Source: Nocardiopsis dassonvillei_B
Lineage (GTDB): Bacteria; Actinomycetota; Actinomycetes; Streptosporangiales; Streptosporangiaceae
Assembly: GCF_964273065.1 (NCBI RefSeq)
Contig: NZ_OZ186815.1
Coordinates: forward strand, 620,001-684,000
Direction: 5' to 3'
DNA: 64,000 nt
Below, piece by piece: positions 54,696 through 62,634 of this stretch. Position 1 is the stretch's first letter. The number at the start of each line of letters is the position of its first letter. Both the position numbers and the translations under genes were made by a program. The notes beneath the pieces were generated by a model. That model saw nothing but the letters and a program-made list of their open reading frames with translations, was not told the origin of the DNA and ran no database searches.

Positions 54696-55475
54696 GTGGT
54701 ACGCACCGCACACCCGCGCCCGGGGAACGACCGCCGGCGCCTGTCCCAGAACTTCCTCACCGACCCCTCCACCGCCCGCCGCGTGGTGCGCCTGGCTGGG
54801 GTGGACCCCGACGGGCCGACCCTGGAGGTGGGCCCCGGCGACGGGGCGCTCACCCGCTTCCTGGCCCCGGCCGCGGGGCGGCTGACCGCCTACGAGATCG
54901 ACCCCCGCCTCGCCGCCCGCCTCTCCCGCCGCCACCCGGACGTGCGGGTGGTGTGCGCCGACTTCACCCGGGTACGGCCCCCGCGCGAGCCGTTCGCCGT
55001 GGTCGGCAACATCCCCTACTCCCGCACCTCCGACATCGTGCGCTGGTGCCTGTCGGCGCCCGCCCTGACCGGGGCCACCCTCATCACCCAGTGGGAGTAC
55101 GCGGCCAAGCGCACCGGCGGCCACGGCCGCTGGAGCAGGCTCACCGTGCGGACGTGGCCGACCTGGTCGTGGGAGTCGGCGGGCCGCATCCCCCGCCACC
55201 GCTTCCACCCCGTACCGCGGGTGGACGCCGGGGTGCTGCTGCTGCGCCGCCGGACCGCCCCGCTGCTCGACCCGGCCGACGCCGGGGACTACCGGGCCCT
55301 GGTGGAACTCGGCTTCTCCGGCGTGGGCGGATCACTGCGGGCGTCGCTGCGCCGCGCCCACCCCGCCCGGCGGGTCGACCGGGCGCTGGCGGCCGCGCGG
55401 GTTCCCGGCGACGCGCCCGTCGGGTTCGTCTCCCCCGACCAGTGGGTGACGGTGTTCGGACACCTGGGCCGCTGA
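54696..55475 (+). CDS. erm: 23S rRNA adenine-N6 dimethyltransferase (Erm family)
   Basis: A 259-residue Erm/KsgA-family methyltransferase expected to modify A2058 of 23S rRNA and give macrolide-lincosamide-streptogramin B resistance. It has LSQNFLTDPSTARRV at 16-30, motif I TLEVGPGDGALT at 42-53, YEIDPRLAARL, motif IV VVGNIPYSRTSDI with the NIPYS segment at 105-109, and a C-terminal helical domain. The length and the WEYAAKRTGGHGRWS region fit Erm better than KsgA. The GTG start follows AAAAGGAC by a few bases. It is preceded by a leader region of about 330 nt with upstream ORF and stems, so expression is probably inducible. It may be intrinsic resistance, as is common in actinomycetes. Confidence 0.87.
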   Translation: MVRTAHPRPGNDRRRLSQNFLTDPSTARRVVRLAGVDPDGPTLEVGPGDGALTRFLAPAAGRLTAYEIDPRLAARLSRRHPDVRVVCADFTRVRPPREPFAVVGNIPYSRTSDIVRWCLSAPALTGATLITQWEYAAKRTGGHGRWSRLTVRTWPTWSWESAGRIPRHRFHPVPRVDAGVLLLRRRTAPLLDPADAGDYRALVELGFSGVGGSLRASLRRAHPARRVDRALAAARVPGDAPVGFVSPDQWVTVFGHLGR

Positions 55476-55492
55476 CGCCCGGAGGGGGGCGG

Positions 55493-55498
55493 TAGGGT
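55493..55498 (+). promoter_or_regulatory. -10 box TAGGGT of a leaderless lipoprotein gene
   Basis: TAGGGT ends 7 nt before the ATG at 55506 and there is no ribosome site, suggesting a leaderless mRNA. Confidence 0.4.
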
Positions 55499-55505
55499 CG
55501 CACCC

Positions 55506-55952
55506 ATGAGACGTACCGCCCCCCTCGCACTCCTCCTGCTCCCCCTCGCGGCCGGCTGCGCCGGAGCGGGGGACCGGCACGTCTCCTTCGGTGAATCCGC
55601 CGAGATCTCCGTGCCCGTCGGCGCCTACGGGTCGGAGTTCTTTCCCGGCCGCAGCGCCGACGTGCGGTACACCGTCGACGAGGTCACCTCTTCCCGGCCG
55701 GGGGAGGTGGCCTTCACCCTCACCGTGGAGGTCCCCCGGGTGGGCCGGACCCTGGGCCTGGGCGACCTGGCCGCCGTGTGCGAGTCAGGCGGGCACAGAG
55801 GCGCCTCCCGCAGCGACGACCCGCCCGGAGAGGCCGACGAGGGCACCCACTCCTTCGCGATGGAGTGCGCCGTTCCGGAGGACGCCGGGGAGATCGTCAT
55901 CGCGGTGGAGCACTACGGCCGGCGCCTGGAGTTCACCGGCACCCCCGCCTGA
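55506..55952 (+). CDS. Small secreted lipoprotein of unknown function
   Basis: A 148-residue protein with a typical lipoprotein signal: MRRTAPLALLLLPLAAGC, lipobox LAAGC with Cys18. The mature part is predicted to be mainly beta strands (SFGESAEISVPVG; VRYTVDEVTSS; VAFTLTVEVPRVGRTLGL), similar in style to immunoglobulin-like or DUF4352-type lipoproteins, though I cannot assign the family. Two further cysteines (CESGG and MECAV) could form a disulfide. It is convergent with treZ, whose stop lies only 4 nt beyond this gene's stop. A role with erm is not suggested. Confidence 0.72.
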   Translation: MRRTAPLALLLLPLAAGCAGAGDRHVSFGESAEISVPVGAYGSEFFPGRSADVRYTVDEVTSSRPGEVAFTLTVEVPRVGRTLGLGDLAAVCESGGHRGASRSDDPPGEADEGTHSFAMECAVPEDAGEIVIAVEHYGRRLEFTGTPA

Positions 55953-55956
55953 GGCC

Positions 55957-57756
55957 TCACAGCCGCAGGACCGCGAAGCACTCACCCGGCACCCGCACCC
56001 GCCGCCCGTCCACCTCCGGCACCCCGTTGGCCAGCAGCAGCTCGTGCGGGACGGCGTCCAGTTCCGCCACGGCGGCCTCCCCTCCCAGGTTGCACACCAC
56101 CCGCAGCGTTCCGCGCACCAGCACCAGGCACCGCCCGTCCTCGGAGGCCGTCACCGCGAACCGGTCCAGCCGCGGGTCGGCCAGCTCCGGCTCGGCCCGG
56201 CGCAGCGCGATGAGCGCGCGGTAGGCCGCGAGGACGGGCGCGTGCGGTTCCCGGCCGGGCTGGGACCAGTCCAGCACCGCCCCGTCCCGGGTGGCCGGGT
56301 CCATGGGGTCGGGGATCTCCGAAGCGTCCCACCCCAGGGCGGCGAACTCCCGCCGCCGCCCGCTGCGCACCCCCTCCACCAGGTCGGGGTCGGTGAAGGA
56401 CGCGAAGAACGGCCAGGGGGTGGTGGCCGCCCACTCCTCCCCCATGAAGATCATCGGCGTGTACGGCGAGCACAGCAGCAGCGCCGCCCCGCACACCAGC
56501 AACCCCGGGGACACGTGCTCGCCCATGCGGTCGCCGCGGGCCCGGTTGCCGATCTGGTCGTGCGTGGACAGGTACCCCAGGAACCGGTGCCCGGGCACGC
56601 GCGCGGTGTCCACCGGCCGCCCGTGGGTGCGGCCGCGGAACGACGAGTGCGTCCCGGCGTGCCGGAACACCCGGGTCAGCACGGCGGGAAGCACCTCGGG
56701 CCCGGCGAAGTCGGCGTAGTAGCCGTGGGTCTCGCCGGTGAGCGCCACGTGCAGCGCGTGGTGCAGGTCGTCGGACCACTGGGCGGTCATCCCGACCCCT
56801 CCCGCCTCCCGCGGCAGTACCGTGCGCGGGTCGTTGCGGTCGGACTCGGCGATCAGCGACAGCGGCCGCCCCAGCCCGGTGGCCAGGGCCTCCACCTCCG
56901 CGGACAGCTCCTCCAGGATCGGCACCGCCCGGTCGTCGCGCAGGGCGTGCACGGCGTCTAGCCGCAGCCCGTCCAGGCGGTAGTGGCGCAGCCACCCCAG
57001 GGCGTTGTCGACGATGTGGCGGCGCACCGGGTCGGAGTCGGGGCCGTCGAGGTTGAGGGAGGGCCCCCAGGCGTTCTCCCCGGAGAAGTAGGGGCCGAAC
57101 CGGGGCAGGTAGGCGCCCGAGGGCCCCAGGTGGTTGTGGACCACGTCCAGCAGCACGGCCAGCCCCCGCCCGTGGCAGGCGTCCACGAACTCCTTGAGGG
57201 CGTCGGGCCCGCCGTAGGGTTCGTGCACCGCGTACCAGAGCACCCCGTCGTAGCCCCAGCCGTGGGTGCCGTCGAACGCGTTGACCGGCATCACCTCCAC
57301 ATGGGTGACCCCCAGGTCGACCAGGTGGTCCAGCCGGTCGATCGCCGACTTGAGGGTGCCCTCGGGGGTGAAGGTGCCCACGTGCATCTCATAGACCACC
57401 GCGCCCGCCAGGGGCCGCCCGGTCCACTCGGTCTCCCAGGCGAACGCCCCGTGGTCGTACACCCGGCTGGGGGCGTGCACCCCGTCGGGCTGGTGCAGGG
57501 AACGCGGGTCGGGCAGTGGGAGGGGGTCCTCGTCCAGGAGGTAGGCGTAGTCGGTGCCGGGCCCGGCCTCGTCGACCTGGGCGCGCCACCACCCGTCGGG
57601 GCCGCGCTCCATGTCCACCACCGGGGGCGCGGGGTCCCGGGCCGCCCCCAGACGCAGCCGGACCCGGTCCCGGTGCGGCGCCCACACCGCGAAGTCGCCG
57701 TCCACGCCCAGTCCCGGTGTGGGGGACCCGCTGGTCAAGATCTCCGATTCGCTCAC
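55957..57756 (-). CDS. treZ: Malto-oligosyltrehalose trehalohydrolase
   Basis: A 599-residue GH13 enzyme that releases trehalose from the malto-oligosyltrehalose made by TreY. The N-terminal beta-sandwich domain includes VDGDFAVWAPHRDRVRLRLGA. The catalytic barrel has VMPVNAFDGTHGWGYDGVLWYAVHEPYGGPDALK, the DVVHNHLGPSG motif, the nucleophile region YRLDGLRLDAVHAL, the acid/base region LSLIAESDRND, and LGYLSTHDQIGNRARGD. The C-terminal beta domain is intact. I take the GTG at 57756; a GTG at 57801 is an alternative and neither has a strong ribosome site. It is the last gene of the treY - rRNA methyltransferase - treZ operon and is convergent with the lipoprotein gene. Confidence 0.9.
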   Translation of the reverse strand: MSESEILTSGSPTPGLGVDGDFAVWAPHRDRVRLRLGAARDPAPPVVDMERGPDGWWRAQVDEAGPGTDYAYLLDEDPLPLPDPRSLHQPDGVHAPSRVYDHGAFAWETEWTGRPLAGAVVYEMHVGTFTPEGTLKSAIDRLDHLVDLGVTHVEVMPVNAFDGTHGWGYDGVLWYAVHEPYGGPDALKEFVDACHGRGLAVLLDVVHNHLGPSGAYLPRFGPYFSGENAWGPSLNLDGPDSDPVRRHIVDNALGWLRHYRLDGLRLDAVHALRDDRAVPILEELSAEVEALATGLGRPLSLIAESDRNDPRTVLPREAGGVGMTAQWSDDLHHALHVALTGETHGYYADFAGPEVLPAVLTRVFRHAGTHSSFRGRTHGRPVDTARVPGHRFLGYLSTHDQIGNRARGDRMGEHVSPGLLVCGAALLLCSPYTPMIFMGEEWAATTPWPFFASFTDPDLVEGVRSGRRREFAALGWDASEIPDPMDPATRDGAVLDWSQPGREPHAPVLAAYRALIALRRAEPELADPRLDRFAVTASEDGRCLVLVRGTLRVVCNLGGEAAVAELDAVPHELLLANGVPEVDGRRVRVPGECFAVLRL

Positions 57757-57807
57757 AGGCAGGTGTCTACCCGAGGCGGGGCGCGACCACCCGCGCGACA
57801 CACGGGT

Positions 57808-58683
57808 TCAGCGCGGCCGGTACAGGTGCAGGCGCACCGACGCGGTCACCGCGGCCGGCTCGGGCAGGGCGGCGACGCGCGCGGCCAGGTCGGCGGGGTC
57901 GAGGTGGCGGGCGCTGGGGCCCATGCCCACGACGGTGGCGACGTCCTCGCGGGCCAGGTCCATGGTGAACCGGAGAGGCTCGGTCCCGGCGGGCGCGAAG
58001 TGCCCGTGCAGGCCCCTCTCCAGGCGCTCGTCCTTGCGCGGGTCCACCGCGAGCAGCCCCAGCGGGGCCCGCAGCTCGGCGAGGTGGTCGGCGTCGGGCA
58101 CGACCACCACCAGGACCCCGCCCGGCGCCAGGACCCGGGCGAACTCCGCGGCGTTGCGCGGGGCGAACACGTTGAGCAGGACGTCGGCGGTGGCGTCACG
58201 CAGCGGCAGGCCCCGCCAGGCGTCGGCGGTGACCGCCCCGGCCCGCGGGTGGGCCCTGGCGGCGCGGCGGGCGGCGAACTTGGACACGTCCACCGTCAGC
58301 CCGGTGGCGCCGGGGACCTCCTCCAGCACGTGCGCCAGGTAGTGGCCGGTGCCGCCGCCCACGTCCACGGCGAACGGGGCGTCGGCCGCCTCGCGGGCCA
58401 CCGTGCGGGCCAGCGCCGCGCCGATGGGCGCGTAGTGCCCGGCCTGCTGGAACCGGACCCGGTCGGCGACCATCGCCCTGTCGTCGCCCGTGCCGGGCGG
58501 GGTGGCGCCGGTGAGCAGGCTGACGTAGCCCTCGCGGGCCACGTTGAACACGTGCCCGGCCCGGCACTCCACCCCCCGCCCGGTGGCGGCCAGGTCCGTG
58601 CCGCAGGCCGGGCAGGCCAGGGCGGAGAACGCGGTCCGGGGCATGCGCGGCCTCGGGCCGCCGGAGGTGTTCGTGCTCGTCAT
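57808..58683 (-). CDS. RlmA/TlrB-like 23S rRNA (guanine-N1)-methyltransferase
   Basis: A 291-residue methyltransferase of the RlmA family. The N-terminal zinc site CPACGTDL...CRAGHVF (CxxC then CxxxH) and the family phrase FNVAREGYVSLLTG are clear, and MVADRVRFQQAGHYAPIG follows. SAM motif I is AVDVGGGTGHYLAHVLEE at about 105-122, and the core includes DVLLNVFAPRNAAEFARVLAPGGVLVVVVP. Members methylate G745 (RlmA I) or G748 (RlmA II, TlrB) in 23S rRNA; TlrB helps to confer tylosin resistance together with an Erm enzyme. Which base is modified cannot be told here. It lies inside the trehalose operon between treY and treZ and about 2.3 kb from erm. Confidence 0.85.
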   Translation of the reverse strand: MTSTNTSGGPRPRMPRTAFSALACPACGTDLAATGRGVECRAGHVFNVAREGYVSLLTGATPPGTGDDRAMVADRVRFQQAGHYAPIGAALARTVAREAADAPFAVDVGGGTGHYLAHVLEEVPGATGLTVDVSKFAARRAARAHPRAGAVTADAWRGLPLRDATADVLLNVFAPRNAAEFARVLAPGGVLVVVVPDADHLAELRAPLGLLAVDPRKDERLERGLHGHFAPAGTEPLRFTMDLAREDVATVVGMGPSARHLDPADLAARVAALPEPAAVTASVRLHLYRPR

Positions 58684-58722
58684 GATCGACGCCAGCCTAC
58701 CGGCGCCCCGCCGCGGGCCCGC

Positions 58723-61110
58723 TCAGGAGCGGTGCAGCACCGCCACCGGGTAGCGGTCCAGCAGCTCCGCCAGCAGGGGCGCGGTGAGCCCGTCGGGGCC
58801 GGTGGGGGCGAACTCGCGGCCGGTCAGCAGGTCGCGCCACACCCCGGGTCCCGAGGGCAGTGGCAGCACCGTGTCGGCCCAGCCCCCGGCGTCGGCCAGG
58901 GTGAGCGGCAGCCGGGTCGCCGCCAGGGCCAGGTCCGGGCGGGAGGCGCCGCGCGAGGTGCGGGCGAACCCCAGGGCGTGCCGGGCCGCCGGGCCGCAGG
59001 CCTCCAGCGGCAGGTACCCGCGCGGCTCCAGGTCCCGGCGGGCGCGCAGGCAGGTGCGCACCAGGTGGAGTTTGGCCGCGCCGGTCTCGTCCACCGGGGG
59101 CAGCCACCCCTCCTCCAGGCGGGCCAGCAGCCTCTCGCGCAGCGCGTGGTCCACGGGGCGGCGGTTGTCGGGGTCCACCAGGGACAGGTCCCACAGCTCG
59201 GTGCCCTGGTAGACGTCGGGCACGCCGGGGCCGAGCAGCTGCGCGGCCTTCTGGCCCAGGGCGTTGGACCACCCGGCGGCGCGCACCGACTCCACCACCG
59301 ACAGCACCTCGCCCAGCAGGACCCGGTCGTCCAGGACCCGGTCGGGCCAGGCGCGGACCCGGTCCTCGAAGTCGTGGTCGGGGGCGGTCCAGGAGGTGCC
59401 CAGCCTTGCCTCCCGGGCGGCCTTGAGCAGGTATTCGGCGAGCCGGTCGGCGTCGATGGGCCAGGCCCCCACCAGGGTCTGCCAGCCCAGCAGGTTCAGC
59501 GACGGCTCGGGCAGGGCGCACCGGCCGGTCCAGCGGCGCACCGCGCCGGTGAAGCCCTCCGACACCTCCGCCAGTGCCGCCAGGCGGGCGCGCACGTCCT
59601 CCGACCGCTTGGTGTCGTGGGTGGACAGCGCCGTCATGGTGTGCGGGGCGCCGGCCTCCCGGCGGGCGGCGTCGGTGTGGAACTCCCCGGGGGTGACGGC
59701 GAAGTCGGCCGGGTCGCCGCCCACCTCGTTCAGGGCGGCGAACCGGGTGGTCCGGTAGAACGCGGTGTTCTCGGTGCCCATGGCCACGACCATGCCGCTG
59801 GTCTGCTGGATGCGCCGGGCGAGCTCGCCGCGCGGGTCGGCGCGCACCCGGTCGTCGATCACCTCCAGGTGCGGTTCCAGGTCGGGGCGGCGGCGGACGG
59901 CGGTCTCCACCGCCCGCGCCCAGGCGTCCTCCCCCTCGGGCAGGTAGGAGCGGTACACGTCGAACGCGCACAGCAGCTCCACCACGGCGTCGGCGCGCCG
60001 CTCCCGGGCCACCGCGTCCGGGGCGCCGCCGTCCCGCGGCGGCCGGGGCGGCACCAGGGCGGCGATGCGGCGCACCTCTGCGGCGAGCAGGTCGGTGGCG
60101 GCGGCGTGGCGGGCGCGGGCGTCGGCCGCGGCCGTGTCCACCTCCACCCCGTGGTCGGCGGCCAGGGTGGTGAGGTCGCCCTCCCCGGAGGGGGAGACGA
60201 ACACCCCGCAGGCCACCCGCAGCGCGTCGTAGCCGGTGGTGCCCGCCACCGGCCAGGACCGGGGCAGGTCCTCGCCGGGTGCGAGGATCTTCTCCACCAC
60301 GATCCAGCCGGGGAAGCGGGCGGCCAGGGTGCGCAGGTAGCCGCCGGGGTCGGTGAGCCCGTCCACGTGGTCCACGCGCAGGCCGTCGATGCGGCCCAGG
60401 TCGGCCTGGCGCAGGATCTCGGCGTGCACGGCGTCGAACACGCCGGGGTCCTCCACCCGCACCGCGGCCAGGTCGCTGACGTCGAAGAACCGCCGGTAGG
60501 TGAGCTCGGAGTCGCCGCGCCGCCAGGACACCAGCCGGTAGTGCTGCCGGTCGTGGACGGCCGCCGGGTCCTCCCCGGGGGTGTAGGTGTCCCGGGCCAG
60601 GGGGTAGCGCTTGTCGTGGTAGGCGAGGCAGCCGTCGACGACGCGCAGGTCCGCCAGCGCGGCCCGGCCGCCGTCGCCGTCGTCGGCCAGCACGGGGATG
60701 AGGATCGGCCCGGCGGCGAAGTCGATGTCGAAGCAGCGCGCGTACGCCGACCCGCGGCCCCGCTCCAGCACGTCCCACCACCAGGGGTTGGCGTCGGCGC
60801 GGGCCACCGACATGTGGTTGGGGACGATGTCCACCACCACCGCCATCCCGGCCTCGTGCGCCTTGGCGGCCAGGGCCGCGAACGCCTCCTCCCCGCCCAG
60901 CTCGGCGGAGACGCGTGTGGGATCGACCACGTCGTAGCCGTGCGCGGAGCCGGGCGCGGCCTGCAGGATCGGCGACAGGTACAGGGCGCCCGCGGCGGTG
61001 CGCGCCAGCCGGTCCACCACCGCGGCGGCGTCGACCAGGGTGAACTCCGGACGCAGTTGCAGGCGGTAGGTTGACGTCACGGGGACGGTCGGGGTGCGGT
61101 GCGTGCTCAT
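58723..61110 (-). CDS. treY: Malto-oligosyltrehalose synthase
   Basis: A 795-residue GH13 enzyme that converts the reducing end of maltodextrins to a trehalose unit by intramolecular transglucosylation. Signature regions are VTSTYRLQLRPEFTLVDAA at the N-terminus, ALYLSPILQAAPGSAHGYDVVDPTRV, VVVDIVPNHMSV, GRIDGLRVDHVDGLTDPGGYL with the nucleophile, GWIVVEKILAPGEDLP with the acid/base glutamate, and MTALSTHDTKRSEDVRARLAAL. The C-terminal region ends normally. The ATG at 61110 is preceded by weak GGGG. It is first in an operon with the RlmA-like and treZ genes (39-nt gap to the next start). No treX (debranching enzyme) is adjacent, unlike many actinomycete tre clusters. Confidence 0.9.
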   Translation of the reverse strand: MSTHRTPTVPVTSTYRLQLRPEFTLVDAAAVVDRLARTAAGALYLSPILQAAPGSAHGYDVVDPTRVSAELGGEEAFAALAAKAHEAGMAVVVDIVPNHMSVARADANPWWWDVLERGRGSAYARCFDIDFAAGPILIPVLADDGDGGRAALADLRVVDGCLAYHDKRYPLARDTYTPGEDPAAVHDRQHYRLVSWRRGDSELTYRRFFDVSDLAAVRVEDPGVFDAVHAEILRQADLGRIDGLRVDHVDGLTDPGGYLRTLAARFPGWIVVEKILAPGEDLPRSWPVAGTTGYDALRVACGVFVSPSGEGDLTTLAADHGVEVDTAAADARARHAAATDLLAAEVRRIAALVPPRPPRDGGAPDAVARERRADAVVELLCAFDVYRSYLPEGEDAWARAVETAVRRRPDLEPHLEVIDDRVRADPRGELARRIQQTSGMVVAMGTENTAFYRTTRFAALNEVGGDPADFAVTPGEFHTDAARREAGAPHTMTALSTHDTKRSEDVRARLAALAEVSEGFTGAVRRWTGRCALPEPSLNLLGWQTLVGAWPIDADRLAEYLLKAAREARLGTSWTAPDHDFEDRVRAWPDRVLDDRVLLGEVLSVVESVRAAGWSNALGQKAAQLLGPGVPDVYQGTELWDLSLVDPDNRRPVDHALRERLLARLEEGWLPPVDETGAAKLHLVRTCLRARRDLEPRGYLPLEACGPAARHALGFARTSRGASRPDLALAATRLPLTLADAGGWADTVLPLPSGPGVWRDLLTGREFAPTGPDGLTAPLLAELLDRYPVAVLHRS

Positions 61111-61322
61111 CACGCCCCTACCCGTGCCCAGCTCCCGCGCGTGTCATGCACGCCCCCGCCGAGGCCCCGCGGCCCGCCGGGGGCGGTGCACGGCGGCACG
61201 GCCGCCATGGTTGAATTCTTCGGCGGTGTTCCGTACACCTGCCACAACGCGCCCACGACGGGCGACGCGTCGGTGCACGCCATGGGGGTCACCGACACCG
61301 ATGAAAGGGTGAGAAGCAAGTC
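61111..61322. other. Divergent promoter region of treY and the PstS-like gene
   Basis: 212 nt. TTGAATTC (61211-61218) is the only AT-richer stretch, and could be part of a -35 region. I could not identify a convincing pair of boxes or a Pho box. Confidence 0.4.
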
Positions 61323-62441
61323 GTGCTCCCGTCCAACAAGCGCTCCCGGACCCACGCCGCGGCCGGCGCCGCCCTCGCGGGGCTGCTGCTGGCGACCACC
61401 GCCTGCGGCAGCGACGACGCCGTGCGCGACGCCGCTCCGCCGGCCGTCCCCGACGACCTGGAGTGCTTCTCCGGCAGCCTGTCCGGGGCCGGGTCCAGCG
61501 CCCAGGAGAACGCGATGACGACCTGGATCGCCGGTTACCAGTCGGCGTGCGAGGGCGCGCGCGTCTACTACGACTCCATCGGTTCGGGCGGCGGCCGCAA
61601 CCAGTTCATCGACGGCGCGGTGGTCTTCGCGGGCACCGACGCCGCGGTGGACCCGGAGGAGAACGCCGACGCCATGGAGCGCTGCGGCGGCTCGGACACC
61701 ATCAACCTGCCCGCCTACACGGTGGCGATCGCGGTGGTGTTCAACCTGGAGGGCGTGGACTCGCTCAACCTGCGCCCGGCCACCCTGGCGAAGATCTTCG
61801 ACCAGAAGATCACCCGCTGGGACGACCCGGAGATCGCCGCGGACAACCCCGACGTGGACCTGCCGGACCTGGAGATCACCCCGGTCAACCGCGCCGACGA
61901 CTCGGGCACCACCGAGAACTTCACCCGGTACCTGGAGAAGGCCGCCCCCGACGCCTGGCCGCACGGGGCCGACGGGCAGTGGCCGATCACCCCGCGCGAG
62001 TCGGCGCAGGGCAACAGCGGCATCGCCGACACCGTCAAGCGCGCCGAGGGCTCCGTCGGCTACGTGGAGATGTCCCACGTGCACGGCATGTCCACCGTGG
62101 CGGTGGGCGTGGGCGACTCCTTCGTGGAGATCTCCCCCGAGGCCGCCGCGCAGGTCGTGGCCGACTCCCCGCGCAGCGAGGAGACCAACGGCGAGTACGA
62201 CCTGGCGCTGGACCTGGACTACGGGACCACCGCCGAGGGCTCCTACCCGCTGGTGCTGGTGAGCTACGAGGCCGTGTGCCTGGACTACCCCGACGACGGC
62301 GAGGCCGAGCGGGTGAAGGCGTTCCTGCGCTACGTCGTCAGCCCGGAGGGCCAGGAGGCCGTCTCGGAGGAGACGGGGTCCACGCCGATCAACGACTCCC
62401 TGCGCGAGCGGGTGCTGGCGTCCATCGACCAGGTCTCCTGA
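61323..62441 (+). CDS. pstS: PstS-like phosphate-binding lipoprotein
   Basis: A 372-residue solute-binding lipoprotein. The export signal AGAALAGLLLATTAC ends at a lipid-anchor cysteine (Cys28). Phosphate-binding family motifs are SGSLSGAGSSAQENAMTTWIAGY at about 50-72, SIGSGGGRNQFIDGAVVFAGTDAAV at about 85-110, VNRADDSGTTENFTRYL at about 195-211 and ESAQGNSGIADTVKRAEGSVGYVE at about 225-248. It should deliver phosphate to a PstCAB transporter, whose genes are not downstream here (the next gene is on the opposite strand). The GTG start follows a purine-rich GAGAAGC. As many actinomycetes have several pstS copies, this may be an orphan one. Confidence 0.87.
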   Translation: MLPSNKRSRTHAAAGAALAGLLLATTACGSDDAVRDAAPPAVPDDLECFSGSLSGAGSSAQENAMTTWIAGYQSACEGARVYYDSIGSGGGRNQFIDGAVVFAGTDAAVDPEENADAMERCGGSDTINLPAYTVAIAVVFNLEGVDSLNLRPATLAKIFDQKITRWDDPEIAADNPDVDLPDLEITPVNRADDSGTTENFTRYLEKAAPDAWPHGADGQWPITPRESAQGNSGIADTVKRAEGSVGYVEMSHVHGMSTVAVGVGDSFVEISPEAAAQVVADSPRSEETNGEYDLALDLDYGTTAEGSYPLVLVSYEAVCLDYPDDGEAERVKAFLRYVVSPEGQEAVSEETGSTPINDSLRERVLASIDQVS

Positions 62442-62455
62442 CACGGGGCCGGTCC

Positions 62456-62480
62456 GGGCGCGCCGCCATGCGGCGCGCCC
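62456..62480 (+). terminator. Hairpin after the PstS-like gene
   Basis: A perfect 11-bp stem (62456-62466 with 62470-62480) and CAT loop, 14 nt after the stop codon. Confidence 0.65.
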
Positions 62481-62634
62481 GTCCGGCGCACCGCATCGGG
62501 TACCTTGGGTACCGGCACTGTCGCGACCGGTGACGAGAACGTGGTCGGCGTGCGCTCTCGAAGGGGCCCGGCCGCCTTCGGGCCGGTGTCTTCCCCCATC
62601 TGCCCGGCCGCGGCCGGCCCCGACGGACCGCCCC

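Noticed and set aside
61111..61322. A Pho box upstream of the PstS-like gene
   Set aside because: GTGTTCCG and TGAATTCTT fragments are present, but I could not find the direct-repeat pattern of actinomycete PhoP sites, so phosphate control is not supported from this sequence.
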